DNA from: Thalassospira sp.
GTDB lineage: Bacteria; Pseudomonadota; Alphaproteobacteria; Rhodospirillales; Thalassospiraceae
Assembly (NCBI RefSeq): GCF_030690045.1
Contig: NZ_JAUYHK010000001.1
Location: 1 to 64,000 of the forward strand
Direction: 5' to 3'
Length of the DNA: 64,000 nt
This document shows, piece after piece, positions 53,911-63,461 of the stretch. Each line of letters begins with the position of its first letter. Position 1 is the stretch's first letter. The position numbers and the translations under genes are program-made. The notes below the pieces were generated by a model. It was not told the origin of the DNA, searched no databases, and saw only the letters and a program-made list of their open reading frames with translations.

Positions 53911-55392
53911 ATGACGGCACAATTGAAAGAACAGCGTTGCATCCATCTGGGCGACCTGTCCGACCTGCGCCTGTTGCGCGAACATGCCTATATCAACGGG
54001 CGCTGGTGTTCGGCCGATAATTTGCAGGTGATCGACGTCACCAATCCGTTTGACGGCAGCTTTCTGGGCACCGTCCCCAATATGGGCGTGGCTGAAACCC
54101 GAAATGCGATTGCCGCCGCCCGTGATGCCTTCCCGGCATGGGCCGCCCTGTTGCCACAGGACCGGGCTGCCCGCCTGCGCCGCTGGCATGATCTGTTGCT
54201 GGAAAACCGCGAAGATCTGGCGCTTTTGATGACACTGGAACAGGGCAAACCGATTGCCGAATCCCGTGGTGAAATCAACTACGCCGCCAGCTTTATCGAT
54301 TTTTATGCCGACGAAGCCAAACGGGTGAATGTCGAAAACATCACATCGCATCTGCCCGACCGCGCCATGACGGTGCGGCGCGAACCGATTGGGGTCACCG
54401 CCGCCGTCACCCCGTGGAATTTCCCCTGTGCCATGATCACGCGCAAGGCCGCCGCCGCCCTTGCCGCCGGATGTACCATGATTGTCCGCCCGGCCGCCGA
54501 AACACCCTTTTCGGCCACCGCCCTGGCCGAACTGGCCGAACGTGCGGGCATCCCCGCCGGGGTTTTTAACGTTGTTACCGGCGACCCGGTGCCGGTTGTC
54601 GGGGAATTGTGCGGCAATTCCGATGTTCGCGCCCTGTCCTTTACCGGCTCCACCCGTGTCGGGCGGCTGTTGCTGTCGCAAGGGGCGCAGACCATCAAAA
54701 AAATGTCGATGGAACTGGGCGGTCATGCGCCTTTCATCCTGTTTCCCGATTGTGATCTGGATCAGGTGGTCAATCACGCCATCAACGCCAAATTCGCCAC
54801 CAGCGGGCAGGACTGCCTTGCGGCGAACCGCATTTTTGTTCATCGCGATATCTATGATGATTTTGTCGCGCGTTATGCCACGGCAATTGGCAAATTGCGG
54901 GTTGGCAATGGTCTGGATGACACCACCGATATCGGGCCGCTGATGCATGAACAGGCGGTTGCCAAATGCGACGAACATGTCAGTGATGCCCGCGACAAGG
55001 GCGCACGGGTGATTGTTGGCGGCAAAAAACTGGGCGGGCTGTTTTATGCCCCGACCCTTTTGGCCGATATCGACGACACCATGCAGATTTACCGCGAGGA
55101 AACCTTTGGCCCGGTTGCCGCCGTCCTGCCCTTTGACGACGAATCAGATGTGATTGCCCGCGCCAATGACAGCGAATATGGCCTGTGCGCCTATCTGTTC
55201 ACCAACGATCATTCCCGTGCCAACCGGGTGGCGAATGCGCTGGAACATGGCATGGTGGCATTAAATTGCGTGAAAATCACCGGCGCGCCGATCCCGTTTG
55301 GCGGCGTCAAACAATCGGGTCTGGGCCGCGAAGGATCGCGCCACGGCCTCGAAGAATTTACCGAACTGAAATATGTCTGCGCTGCGATCTAG
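53911..55392 (+). CDS. NAD(P)-dependent semialdehyde dehydrogenase (SSD/DoeC-like)
   Basis: 493 residues from ATG 53911 with GGAG upstream. Complete aldehyde dehydrogenase: TPWNFPCAMITRK, FTGSTRVGR, catalytic Glu in MELGGHAPFILF, catalytic Cys302 in SGQDC, and EETFGPVAAVLPF. It resembles succinate-semialdehyde dehydrogenase (GabD) and the aspartate-semialdehyde dehydrogenase of ectoine breakdown (DoeC/Ssd). Neighbourhood (next gene aminotransferase, then ectoine uptake) supports the ectoine role: oxidising aspartate semialdehyde to aspartate. The 31-bp gap to the aminotransferase suggests an operon. Confidence 0.88.
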   Translation: MTAQLKEQRCIHLGDLSDLRLLREHAYINGRWCSADNLQVIDVTNPFDGSFLGTVPNMGVAETRNAIAAARDAFPAWAALLPQDRAARLRRWHDLLLENREDLALLMTLEQGKPIAESRGEINYAASFIDFYADEAKRVNVENITSHLPDRAMTVRREPIGVTAAVTPWNFPCAMITRKAAAALAAGCTMIVRPAAETPFSATALAELAERAGIPAGVFNVVTGDPVPVVGELCGNSDVRALSFTGSTRVGRLLLSQGAQTIKKMSMELGGHAPFILFPDCDLDQVVNHAINAKFATSGQDCLAANRIFVHRDIYDDFVARYATAIGKLRVGNGLDDTTDIGPLMHEQAVAKCDEHVSDARDKGARVIVGGKKLGGLFYAPTLLADIDDTMQIYREETFGPVAAVLPFDDESDVIARANDSEYGLCAYLFTNDHSRANRVANALEHGMVALNCVKITGAPIPFGGVKQSGLGREGSRHGLEEFTELKYVCAAI

Positions 55393-55423
55393 GCCCCGGC
55401 ACATCCATTAACGGAGAAGACCA

Positions 55424-56824
55424 ATGAACATGATCAAAAACACCACTGCCGATCTGCAAAAGATGGACCGCGCCCATTTCATGCACCCGTCCACCCATAT
55501 GCGTCAGCATGCCGACGGCGAATTGCCCAACCGCATCATTTGCGGCGGCAAGGGCATTTACATTCACGATACCGAAGGCCGCGAAAGCCTGGATGCCTTT
55601 GCCGGGCTGTATTGTGTCAATATCGGCTATGGCCGCACCGAAATCGCCGAGGCGATTTATGCACAGGCCAAGGAACTGGCCTATTACCACACCTATGTCG
55701 GGCACGGGAACGAACCGGTCATCCGCCTGTCGGACCGCATCGTCAAATCCGCCCCCAAAGGCATGCAGCGCGTCTATTATGGCATGTCCGGGTCGGATGC
55801 CAACGAAACCAACATCAAACTGATCTGGTACTACAACAATATTCTGGGTCGCCCGGAAAAAAAGAAAATCATCTCGCGCTGGCGCGGTTATCACGGATCA
55901 GGCATCATGACCGGCAGCCTGACCGGCCTTGCCGCGTTCCATAATGCGTTTGATCTGCCGCGTGCGCCAATCCTGCACACCACCTGCCCGCATCATTACT
56001 GGAACGCCGAATCAGGTGAATCCGAGGCCGATTTTGCCAAACGTTGTGCCGACGATCTGGAAAAAATGATCCTGCGCGAAGGCCCGGAAACCGTTGCCGC
56101 CTTTATCGGCGAACCGGTGATGGGAACAGGCGGCATCATCACCCCGCCCGCAGGATATTGGGAGGCGATCCAGAAAATCCTGAACAAATACGATATCCTG
56201 CTGGTTGCCGATGAAGTCGTGACCGCCTTTGGCCGTACCGGCAGCTATTTCGGATCGGATCATTACGGCATGAAACCCGACCTGATCACGATTGCCAAGG
56301 GTGTGACATCGGGCTATTTGCCGCTGTCGGGTGTGATCATTGGCGAACGGGTGTGGAAGGTTCTGGAACAGGGATCGGACAAAATGGGGCCGATTGGTCA
56401 TGGCTGGACCTATTCCGCCCATCCGGTCTGTGCGGCGGCGGCCAATGCCAATCTCGATATCGTCGATGGCGAGGATCTGACCGGCAATGCGCGGGATACC
56501 GGCGGCTATATGCAAAAATTGCTGCGCGAAACCTTCAATGATCACCCGCTGGTGGGCGAAGCCCGCGGGGTTGGCCTGATGGCCGCCCTTGAATTCGTCG
56601 CCGACAAGGACAAAAAGACACGCTTTGACCCCAATGCCAAAATCGGCCCGCGGGTTTCGGCGGCCTGTCTTGAACGCGGCATGATTGCCCGTGCGATGCC
56701 GCATGGCGACATTCTGGGCTTTGCCCCGCCATTGTGCATTACCAAAGCCGAAATCGACAAGGTGATCGACATCGCCAAACAGGCGGTGGATGCGGTGGCA
56801 AACGAAGTCGCCGCAGGTAAATAA
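55424..56824 (+). CDS. Class III aminotransferase (ectoine diaminobutyrate transaminase, DoeD/Atf-like)
   Basis: 466 residues. Omega-aminotransferase fold with GMSGSDANETNIKL, WRGYHGSGIMTGSLTG, LLVADEVVTAFGRTG and the PLP Lys292 in LITIAKGVTSGYLP. In ectoine breakdown this enzyme converts 2,4-diaminobutyrate to aspartate semialdehyde, feeding the preceding dehydrogenase. GGAGAAG precedes the ATG. It is convergent with uehA and ends before a strong bidirectional terminator. On sequence alone other omega-amino substrates (such as putrescine) are possible. Confidence 0.88.
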   Translation: MNMIKNTTADLQKMDRAHFMHPSTHMRQHADGELPNRIICGGKGIYIHDTEGRESLDAFAGLYCVNIGYGRTEIAEAIYAQAKELAYYHTYVGHGNEPVIRLSDRIVKSAPKGMQRVYYGMSGSDANETNIKLIWYYNNILGRPEKKKIISRWRGYHGSGIMTGSLTGLAAFHNAFDLPRAPILHTTCPHHYWNAESGESEADFAKRCADDLEKMILREGPETVAAFIGEPVMGTGGIITPPAGYWEAIQKILNKYDILLVADEVVTAFGRTGSYFGSDHYGMKPDLITIAKGVTSGYLPLSGVIIGERVWKVLEQGSDKMGPIGHGWTYSAHPVCAAAANANLDIVDGEDLTGNARDTGGYMQKLLRETFNDHPLVGEARGVGLMAALEFVADKDKKTRFDPNAKIGPRVSAACLERGMIARAMPHGDILGFAPPLCITKAEIDKVIDIAKQAVDAVANEVAAGK

Positions 56825-56843
56825 TTCCCGGCGACCAAATGCA

Positions 56844-56874
56844 AAACCCCCGCAAGGTCAACTTGCGGGGGTTT
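56844..56874. terminator. Bidirectional terminator between doeD-like and uehA genes
   Basis: Stem AAACCCCCGCAAG/CTTGCGGGGGTTT with a 5-nt loop, flanked by T-runs on the plus strand (TTTTT) and A-runs read as T on the minus strand. Both genes end within 25 bp of it. Confidence 0.92.
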
Positions 56875-56897
56875 TTAATATCTGCCGACAGGCCGGA

Positions 56898-57917
56898 TTA
56901 CATGTCGGTGCCAAATTCCTTGCGCAGGGCTTCAAGCACTTCGGCGGTGTCGCCACCAACCATCTCAACCAGCTTGTCGCCAATGCCGCTGGAGGCTTCG
57001 GCAAATTTGGCACGCTGTTCTTCGTCAAGACGGATCACTTCAATGCTGGGCTTCGCAGCCTGAATGCGTTCAAGAGACGCCGCATTGGCCTCTGCCTGGG
57101 CATCAAAAATGAAATCATCCAGTTCGGATTTCACATCGGCCAGAAGCGCTTTGTGTTCGTCCGACAGGCCGTTATAGAAATCGGCGTTCGAGACCACGGT
57201 GGTGGTGTATTCCTGCTGACCGGCATAGATCAGATAATCGGTCACTTCATAAAATTTGGCACTTTCGATGAAGAAAATCGGATTTTCCTGCGCATCAATC
57301 ACGCTGGTTTGCAGACCCGAATAAACTTCACCCCACGGCAGGGCCGTCGGATTGGCACCAAAGGATTTATAGCTTTCGATCAGGATCGGCGAGGTCATGA
57401 CGCGGAATTTCACACCGCTGAAATCGGCGGGTTCTGTCACCGGTTTTTTGGTGGTCCAGACCATTTCACCTTCCGGATACATGGTATAGAGCTTCAGGCC
57501 CTGGCTTTCAAAATCCGGTCCGATTTTTTCGTAAATTGTCGGGCTGGAAGACAGAACCTTTTTGTTGACTTCCGGATCCTGCGACAACAGATACGGCACG
57601 CCAAACACCTGAATTTCCGGAACGAAGGTGCCCAGATGCCCCGGCGATGCATTCGAGAACTGCACCGCCCCCGATGCCGTCAGTTCGGTAATGTCGTTTT
57701 CCGTCCCCAACTGACCATAGGTGTAGATGGTCACCGTCACATCGCCGTCGGTCTTTTCTTCGACCAGACGCTTGAATTCCTGGGCATAGATATCCTGCAC
57801 ATCGCCCGGGCTTTCTTCATGGGCGAATTTCCATTCCTCGGCCTGGGCCGCCATGCCCGACGCGATCAGAAGGGCCGTCGCAGACAGCGATGCCGTCAAA
57901 AACTTTTTCATACTCAT
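56898..57917 (-). CDS. uehA: TRAP transporter substrate-binding protein for ectoine (DctP family)
   Basis: 339 residues from ATG 57917 (GGGAGA upstream). Signal peptide about 1-25 (FLTASLSATALLIASGMAAQA). DctP family: WKFAHEESPGDVQDIYAQEF, VQFSNASPGHLG, the Arg-containing GVKFRVMTSP and LPWGEVYSGLQTSVIDAQEN. It delivers solute to the UehB/UehC membrane pair. Context (enuR, uehBC, eutABC) identifies ectoine/hydroxyectoine as ligand. Unusually it points away from uehBC and is divergent from enuR, whereas uehABC is co-directional in the described clusters I recall. Confidence 0.87.
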   Translation of the reverse strand: MSMKKFLTASLSATALLIASGMAAQAEEWKFAHEESPGDVQDIYAQEFKRLVEEKTDGDVTVTIYTYGQLGTENDITELTASGAVQFSNASPGHLGTFVPEIQVFGVPYLLSQDPEVNKKVLSSSPTIYEKIGPDFESQGLKLYTMYPEGEMVWTTKKPVTEPADFSGVKFRVMTSPILIESYKSFGANPTALPWGEVYSGLQTSVIDAQENPIFFIESAKFYEVTDYLIYAGQQEYTTTVVSNADFYNGLSDEHKALLADVKSELDDFIFDAQAEANAASLERIQAAKPSIEVIRLDEEQRAKFAEASSGIGDKLVEMVGGDTAEVLEALRKEFGTDM

Positions 57918-57999
57918 GATAAGAAGTCTCCCTGTTTTGCCGCTACGATCACGGTGCAACAAAGCAGGACCGGCGGCGTTTGGTGGAACGTCGTATGTA

Positions 58000-58011
58000 T
58001 TGAACGTTCAA
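58000..58011. promoter_or_regulatory. Palindrome in uehA-enuR intergenic region
   Basis: TTGAACGTTCAA is a perfect 12-bp palindrome about 85 bp upstream of uehA. Its regulator is unknown. Confidence 0.4.
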
Positions 58012-58046
58012 AGTTTTGAAATGTTCCTGCATCAGGTCAATGTCCG

Positions 58047-58069
58047 TTTTGTATCATGACAAAAATACA
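58047..58069. promoter_or_regulatory. Candidate EnuR operator 1 (uehA/enuR region)
   Basis: TTTTGTATCATGACAAAAA with outer arms TTTTGT/ACAAAA. The core TTTTGT-n-TCATGACA recurs just upstream of uehB (see 59536). It lies between the divergent uehA and enuR genes. Confidence 0.55.
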
Positions 58070-58137
58070 AGCCCCCTACCCAAATCCATCGGCTTTGTGT
58101 TAGGGTCAGGACAAAATTATTGGGTGGAAATAGAAAT

Positions 58138-59535
58138 ATGTGGTTGCCTACAACCAATATGAGCGGCGACAACGGCCCGAAATACAAGGCGTTGGTCGAG
58201 GCCATTATCACCGATATCGAGTCGGGGCGATTGCGCCACGATGTCCGCATGCCCACCCACCGCGATCTGGCCTTTCGGGTCGGCGTCAGTGTCCAGACAG
58301 TCAGTGCCGCCTATAAGGAAGTCGAACGACAGGGCTATTTACGGTCCGAACGACGACGCGGCACCTTTGTTCAGGCCCGCCTGACCGACCGGGCATCCTC
58401 CTTTATCCTCGATAACCGCCAACCCGACCTGATTGATCTGTCGATTGTCCGCGCCGCCTATACCGAATTTCATAATGACCTGTCCCGGCAAATCCATGCC
58501 CGTCTGGCCGAAGAACCTCATCATGGCTGGATGGAATCCTGCCGCCCGGTGGCCGGTTTTGAATATCATCGCGAAATCGGGGCCAAATGGTTGTCAGGCA
58601 TGGGCATGAATGCCGATGTGCCGCAAATCCTGATCACCAATGGCGCGGCACAGGGGGTTTTCACCGCCCTTGCCTCGATCGTGCAGCCCGATGATGTCGT
58701 CCTGACCGAAAACCTGACCGATCATGGCGTGATTGGCACCGCCAGCGTCCTGCGCTTTAAACTGGGGGCCCTGCCAACCGATGACGAAGGCATTCTGCCC
58801 GAAGCATTTGAGAAAGAATGCCAGAACCGCGCCATCCGCGCCCTTGTCATCACCCCGATCTATACCAACCCGACCAATTGCCTGATGGGGCTGGAACGGC
58901 GCAAACGCATTGCCGAAATCGCCGGGCAACATGGGGTTTATGTGATCGAGGATGATGTCTACCGGCCCTTGCTGGAACAAAACCTGCCCCCGGTCACCAG
59001 TTTCCTGCCACGTCTGGGGTTTCACGTCACCAGCCTGACCAAAATCGTCATGCCCGGCCTGCGCACCGGTTTTCTGGTGGTGCCGCCGCATTTGTCGATC
59101 CGGGCCAGCAGCGTCTTGCGCGTGACCGGCTGGATGGGCACGCCGTTAATGGCGGAAATCGGGGCACGCTGGATCGCCGATGGCACCGTCGATCAGGCCG
59201 TGACCGTCCAACGCGCCCTGATGCGCGAACGCCAAAGCCTGGTTGCCGATATTCTGGGCGATGCCGTGATCCGTCATCATCCGACATCGCTTAGCGCCTG
59301 GGTGCGCATTCCACCACACTGGCAGGAAGAATGGTTTGCCTCGGAATTGCGTAAAAACGGTGTTGCCGTCACCATTTCCGACCCGTTCATGACCATCAAG
59401 ATGCCGCGCCCCAATGCGATCCGCATTTGTGTCGGCGGTGCCCCCGATACGCCTTCCCTGCATCATGCCCTGCTGCAAATCCGTCAGAATATGGATCAGA
59501 TGCCCGGTGTTCACGCCTTCGACGTCATGTATTGA
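58138..59535 (+). CDS. enuR: EnuR-type MocR/GntR regulator with aminotransferase-like domain
   Basis: 465 residues from ATG 58138. GntR winged helix (about 25-85: SGRLRHDVRMPTHRDLAFRV, VQTVSAAYKEVERQGYLRSE), then a fold-type I PLP domain with TNGAAQGVFTAL, ITPIYTNPTN and VIEDDVYR; the PLP lysine is Lys302 (SLTKIVMPGLRTGF), the number I recall for Ruegeria EnuR. EnuR represses ectoine genes until PLP with an ectoine breakdown product releases it. Divergent from uehA and upstream of uehBC-eutABC. Confidence 0.93.
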   Translation: MWLPTTNMSGDNGPKYKALVEAIITDIESGRLRHDVRMPTHRDLAFRVGVSVQTVSAAYKEVERQGYLRSERRRGTFVQARLTDRASSFILDNRQPDLIDLSIVRAAYTEFHNDLSRQIHARLAEEPHHGWMESCRPVAGFEYHREIGAKWLSGMGMNADVPQILITNGAAQGVFTALASIVQPDDVVLTENLTDHGVIGTASVLRFKLGALPTDDEGILPEAFEKECQNRAIRALVITPIYTNPTNCLMGLERRKRIAEIAGQHGVYVIEDDVYRPLLEQNLPPVTSFLPRLGFHVTSLTKIVMPGLRTGFLVVPPHLSIRASSVLRVTGWMGTPLMAEIGARWIADGTVDQAVTVQRALMRERQSLVADILGDAVIRHHPTSLSAWVRIPPHWQEEWFASELRKNGVAVTISDPFMTIKMPRPNAIRICVGGAPDTPSLHHALLQIRQNMDQMPGVHAFDVMY

Positions 59536-59557
59536 TTTTTGTCTCATGACATAAATC
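59536..59557. promoter_or_regulatory. Candidate EnuR operator 2 (uehB region)
   Basis: TTTTTGTCTCATGACATAAA starts right after the enuR stop, about 130 bp before uehB. It shares TTTTGT-n-TCATGACA and the flanking AAAT with operator 1. Confidence 0.55.
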
Positions 59558-59687
59558 TGATTGAACCGTTTCAAAGCGTGTTTCTATTCTGATTTTCTGG
59601 CGCGAAGCGGGCAAGGTGCGCGGAGGGAACATTTGGTCTTCACCAGACGTTCAAACAGATAACCCGCGCGCGCATCAAGGAGGTCGT

Positions 59688-60281
59688 ATGTCAGGAACAC
59701 ACGGGGAGGCCCCTGCGCCGACAGGCGGGGCACTAGCCATTCTCAAACGAATCGACGGCGGATTGTCGGTGATCGAGCGTCAGCTTCTGGGCTGGAGCAT
59801 CATCATCATGGCGGTCAATACCATTGCCAATGTCATTATGCGGCTGGTGTTTGATTCAAGTCTGTTTTTTTCCGAGGAACTCAACCAGTTCCTGATCATT
59901 CTGGTGACCTTTGTCGGCATCAGCGAGGCCGCCCGCATGGGCCGCCATATTCGCATGTCGGCCTTCACCGATATGCTGGGCCCGAAATCGGGCAAGGTGA
60001 TGATGATCATCATCACACTGGGCACCGCGTCCCTGATGTTTTTGCTGGCATGGTATGCGGTCGGCTATGTGTCATCGCTTGCCACATCAAACCGCGTAAC
60101 GCCTGCCCTGCGGGTTCCGGTCTATATCACGCTGCTGTGGGTGCCGTTTGGTCTGACCATGACCGGTATCCAGTTTCTGTTCGCCGCTGCGACGAACATT
60201 CTCAAACCGGGGGTGCATTTATCCTACCGGGTTGAGGACAAGTTCGCCGATGTGGACGATATCGACGAAATCCATATTTAA
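59688..60281 (+). CDS. uehB: TRAP transporter small membrane subunit (DctQ)
   Basis: 197 residues from ATG 59688 behind AAGGAGG. Four membrane helices with the DctQ pattern: FFSEELNQFLIILVTFVGIS and AARMGRHIRMSAF. It joins the substrate-binding protein to the large subunit in Na+-coupled import of ectoine or hydroxyectoine. 14 bp upstream of the DctM gene. Confidence 0.92.
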   Translation: MSGTHGEAPAPTGGALAILKRIDGGLSVIERQLLGWSIIIMAVNTIANVIMRLVFDSSLFFSEELNQFLIILVTFVGISEAARMGRHIRMSAFTDMLGPKSGKVMMIIITLGTASLMFLLAWYAVGYVSSLATSNRVTPALRVPVYITLLWVPFGLTMTGIQFLFAAATNILKPGVHLSYRVEDKFADVDDIDEIHI

Positions 60282-60295
60282 AGGGGGCAGCGACA

Positions 60296-61579
60296 ATGGA
60301 TCTTGGAACAACCATATTAATCGTGATGCTGGTCCTGCTGGTATCGGGATTTCCGATGATGGTGCCGCTGGCCACGGCCAGCGTTGTCGCCTTTGCCTTT
60401 TTCATGCCGATCAAAACCGACATCATCATCCAGCAAATGATCAGCGGCATCAGCCCGGTCGCCCTGATCGCGGTGCCGATGTTTATCTTTGCCGCCGACA
60501 TCATCACCAAGGGGCATACCGCCAACCGGCTGATTGATCTGGCGATGACCTTTGTCGGCCATATGCGCGGCGGCCTTGCTGTTACCACCGCCCTTGGCTG
60601 TACATTGTTTGGTGCGGTGTCCGGCTCCACCCAGGCGACCGTGGTGGCAATGGGCGGCCCGTTGCGACCCAAAATGTTGCAGGCCGGATACAAGGACAGC
60701 TTTACAATGGCGCTGGTGATCAATGCCAGCGACATCGCCATGCTGATCCCGCCCTCGATTGGCATGATCGTCTTTGGCGTGGTCGGCAAGGTATCGATTG
60801 GCGAACTGTTTCTGGCCGGGATCGGGCCGGGGATTTTGATCCTGATCCTGTTTTCGGCCTATTCGATGTATTACGCCACCGTCAACAACATCCCGACCAT
60901 CCCGCGCATTGGCTGGAAAGACCGGATGATTGCGGTGCGCAAGGCCGGACCGGCCATCATGTTCCCGGTGCTGATTGTCGGCGGAATTTACGGTGGCTGG
61001 GTCAGCCCGACCGAAATCGCCGCTGTTTCCGTGCTCTATGCCGTCATCCTTGAAGTCTTGATTTTCCGGTCGGTCAAATGGGGTGAATTGCTCCATATCG
61101 CCCGGTCCACCGGCCTCATCACCGCTGTTGTGTTTATTCTGGTCGGGGCGGGAACGACATTTTCATTCGTGATTTCCTTTGCCCAGATTCCGCAGGCGGT
61201 GATCGGCGGTCTTGGCCTTGATGACGCCAGCCCCTATCTGGTCTTGCTGGCGATTTCGGCGGCCTTTTTTATCGGCTGCATGTTTGTCGATCCGATTGTG
61301 GTGATTTTGGTCCTGACGCCGATTTTCATGCCGCTTGTGCATATGGCGGGGCTGGACCCGGTTCTGGTCGGGACCCTGATCACCCTTCAGGTTGCCATCG
61401 GATCGGCAACGCCGCCCTTTGGCTGCGATATTTTCACGGCGATTGCGATTTTCCGACGACCTTATTTCGAGGTGATCAAGGGAACGCCGCCCTTCATCCT
61501 GATCCTGCTTCTGGTCGGGGTTTTGATGGTGCTGTTCCCCGATATTGCCCTGTTCCTGCCGACGATGGCGTTCCGCTAA
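60296..61579 (+). CDS. uehC: TRAP transporter large membrane subunit (DctM)
   Basis: 427 residues with about 12 membrane helices. DctM motifs: IAVPMFIFAADIITKGHTAN, FGAVSGSTQATVVAMGG, NASDIAMLIPPSIGMIVFGV and a C-terminal ATPPFGCDIF. It carries the transport path. AGGGGGCAGCGAC precedes the ATG. It ends 74 bp before eutA, which probably continues the operon. Confidence 0.95.
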   Translation: MDLGTTILIVMLVLLVSGFPMMVPLATASVVAFAFFMPIKTDIIIQQMISGISPVALIAVPMFIFAADIITKGHTANRLIDLAMTFVGHMRGGLAVTTALGCTLFGAVSGSTQATVVAMGGPLRPKMLQAGYKDSFTMALVINASDIAMLIPPSIGMIVFGVVGKVSIGELFLAGIGPGILILILFSAYSMYYATVNNIPTIPRIGWKDRMIAVRKAGPAIMFPVLIVGGIYGGWVSPTEIAAVSVLYAVILEVLIFRSVKWGELLHIARSTGLITAVVFILVGAGTTFSFVISFAQIPQAVIGGLGLDDASPYLVLLAISAAFFIGCMFVDPIVVILVLTPIFMPLVHMAGLDPVLVGTLITLQVAIGSATPPFGCDIFTAIAIFRRPYFEVIKGTPPFILILLLVGVLMVLFPDIALFLPTMAFR

Positions 61580-61653
61580 CGCCCCCGTCCGGCAGACACG
61601 GCGAAACCAAAATTTGTTGATGATAACCCTCTTCGTTCAAGGATCTCAGAACG

Positions 61654-62454
61654 ATGCCCGTTACCCCTGTGGTTGCGCCAGAAATGGTTGATCTTGCCTT
61701 TCGTCCCGATCCGGTCGCACCGGGCGGGCGGATTGGCCTGATCACGCTGGCCACCGATTTTAACAGCGAAGATGATTTGCGCCGCATCCTGCCCGGCGAT
61801 GTCGGCCTGTTCACCACCCGCATTGAAAACGCCAATCCGGTCACGGTCGATCATTTGCGCGCCATGGCCGATGATTTGCCGCGTGCCGCCCGCACCCTGT
61901 TACCCGGATACGGCGTTGATGTGGTCATTTTCGGCTGCACATCGGGAACGGCGGTGAATGGATCCGCACGGATTGCCGGTCTGATCGGGCAAAGTCTGCC
62001 CGATTGTGCCGTGACCAACCCGTTATTGGCATCACAACTGGCGTTGCGTGCCGTCGGGGCTCGCAAAATTGCGCTGGTTGCGCCTTATATCCCGGCGGTC
62101 ACCCAATCGGTCGCCGATGGCATGACCGCCGACGGGTTTGCAATCACCCGCATTCTGACATTCGGGCTGGAAACTGACCCGGATATGACCGCCCTGCCCC
62201 CCGATGCCTTGCTGGCCGCCGTCTTGCAGGCCAATTCTGACGATGCCGATGCGGTGTTTGTGTCCTGCACTGCCATCCGTGCCGCCGAAATGGTCGAACG
62301 GGCCGAACGCCTGATCGGCAAACCGGTGATCACCAGCAATCAGGCATTGGTCTGGCACGCCCTGCATTTGCTGGCCTTTGACAAACCGGTTACCGGCTTT
62401 GGCCGCCTGTTTGACCATGCCCCCGAAACCTCCGGCCGTGCGAGTTCCCGATGA
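61654..62454 (+). CDS. eutA: Ectoine utilization protein EutA (Asp/Glu racemase-like)
   Basis: 266 residues. Asp/Glu racemase/arylmalonate decarboxylase fold: TRIENANPVTVDHLRAMADD, the Cys of VIFGCTSGTAVNG and the second Cys of VFVSCTAIRAAEMV. EutA is needed in the hydroxyectoine branch, where EutABC are thought to turn hydroxyectoine into ectoine. AAGGATC precedes the ATG; the stop overlaps the eutB ATG (ATGA). Confidence 0.9.
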   Translation: MPVTPVVAPEMVDLAFRPDPVAPGGRIGLITLATDFNSEDDLRRILPGDVGLFTTRIENANPVTVDHLRAMADDLPRAARTLLPGYGVDVVIFGCTSGTAVNGSARIAGLIGQSLPDCAVTNPLLASQLALRAVGARKIALVAPYIPAVTQSVADGMTADGFAITRILTFGLETDPDMTALPPDALLAAVLQANSDDADAVFVSCTAIRAAEMVERAERLIGKPVITSNQALVWHALHLLAFDKPVTGFGRLFDHAPETSGRASSR

Positions 62455-63461
62455 AAGACCCGATTACCCTTGGCGATATCCTGTCGGCCCGCAAAAGCAT
62501 TGCCGGGCAGATTGTCCGCACCCCGTTGCGGCCTTCGGCATCCCTGTCCGATGTCGTCAACAGCCCGGTCTGGGTCAAATGCGAACATCTGCAATATACC
62601 GGCAGTTTCAAGCTGCGCGGGGCGCTGAATGCGGTTTTGAAACTGACTGATGACCAGAAACACAAGGGCGTTGTCGGCGTTTCCACCGGCAATTATGGCC
62701 GGGCCCTGGCCTATGCCGCACAAAGAACCGGGGTGCGGGCGGTAATTTGCATGTCCGAACTGGTCCCCGCCAACAAGGTCGATGCCATTCGTGCCCTTGG
62801 GGCCGAAATTTGCATCACCGGCAAAAGCCAGGACGAAGCCCAGCACGAAGTGGATCGTCTGGTCGCAACACACGGCATGACGATGTTGCCGCCCTTTGAC
62901 CATGCCGACATTATCGCCGGGCAAGGCACACTGGGCCTTGAAATTCTCGAAGACTTGCCCGATGCCGAAACCCTTCTGGTGCCGCTTTCCGGGGGCGGCT
63001 TGCTGGCCGGGGTGGCTTTGGCGGCCAAATCGGTCAATCCGGCAATCCGGGTCGTGGGGATTTCGATGGAACGCGGCTGTGCGATGATCGAAAGCCTTCA
63101 GGCCGGACAACCGGTGTCGGTCGAAGAACTGCCGACACTGGCCGATTCACTGGGCGGTGGCATTGGCCTGAACAATCAATATACCTTCGATATGTGCGCC
63201 GATCTGACCGATGATTTTGTTCTGGTCAACGAAACCCAGATCGCCGATGCCATCCGGGCCGCCTATCAGGATGACCAATATGTTCTCGAAGGTGCCGGGG
63301 CGGTCGGCATTGCCGCCCTGCGCGCCGGATTGATCGACAATCCCGGTCGCACGGTGGTTCTGGCAACCGGATGCAATATCGACATGGCCCTGCACCGGCG
63401 CATTACCGGCGGCGAAAATGTCGATCTTGGCACCGCCAAAGGGGCAGGAGCCACAACATGA
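62451..63461 (+). CDS. eutB: Ectoine utilization protein EutB (PLP threonine-dehydratase-like)
   Basis: 336 residues. Fold-type II PLP enzyme: the Lys in YTGSFKLRGALNAVL, SGGGLLAGVALAAKS for phosphate binding, VLEGAGAVGIAALRAG and a C-terminal ATGCNIDMALHRRI. Close to threonine dehydratase in layout but sits in the eutABC order, so it is assigned to hydroxyectoine degradation. Overlaps both neighbours by 4 bp. Confidence 0.92.
   Translation: MKDPITLGDILSARKSIAGQIVRTPLRPSASLSDVVNSPVWVKCEHLQYTGSFKLRGALNAVLKLTDDQKHKGVVGVSTGNYGRALAYAAQRTGVRAVICMSELVPANKVDAIRALGAEICITGKSQDEAQHEVDRLVATHGMTMLPPFDHADIIAGQGTLGLEILEDLPDAETLLVPLSGGGLLAGVALAAKSVNPAIRVVGISMERGCAMIESLQAGQPVSVEELPTLADSLGGGIGLNNQYTFDMCADLTDDFVLVNETQIADAIRAAYQDDQYVLEGAGAVGIAALRAGLIDNPGRTVVLATGCNIDMALHRRITGGENVDLGTAKGAGATT

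Noticed and set aside
53452-54978. Minus-strand open frame of about 500 codons over the aldehyde dehydrogenase gene
   Set aside because: Composition and overlap with a clear enzyme gene show it is a shadow.
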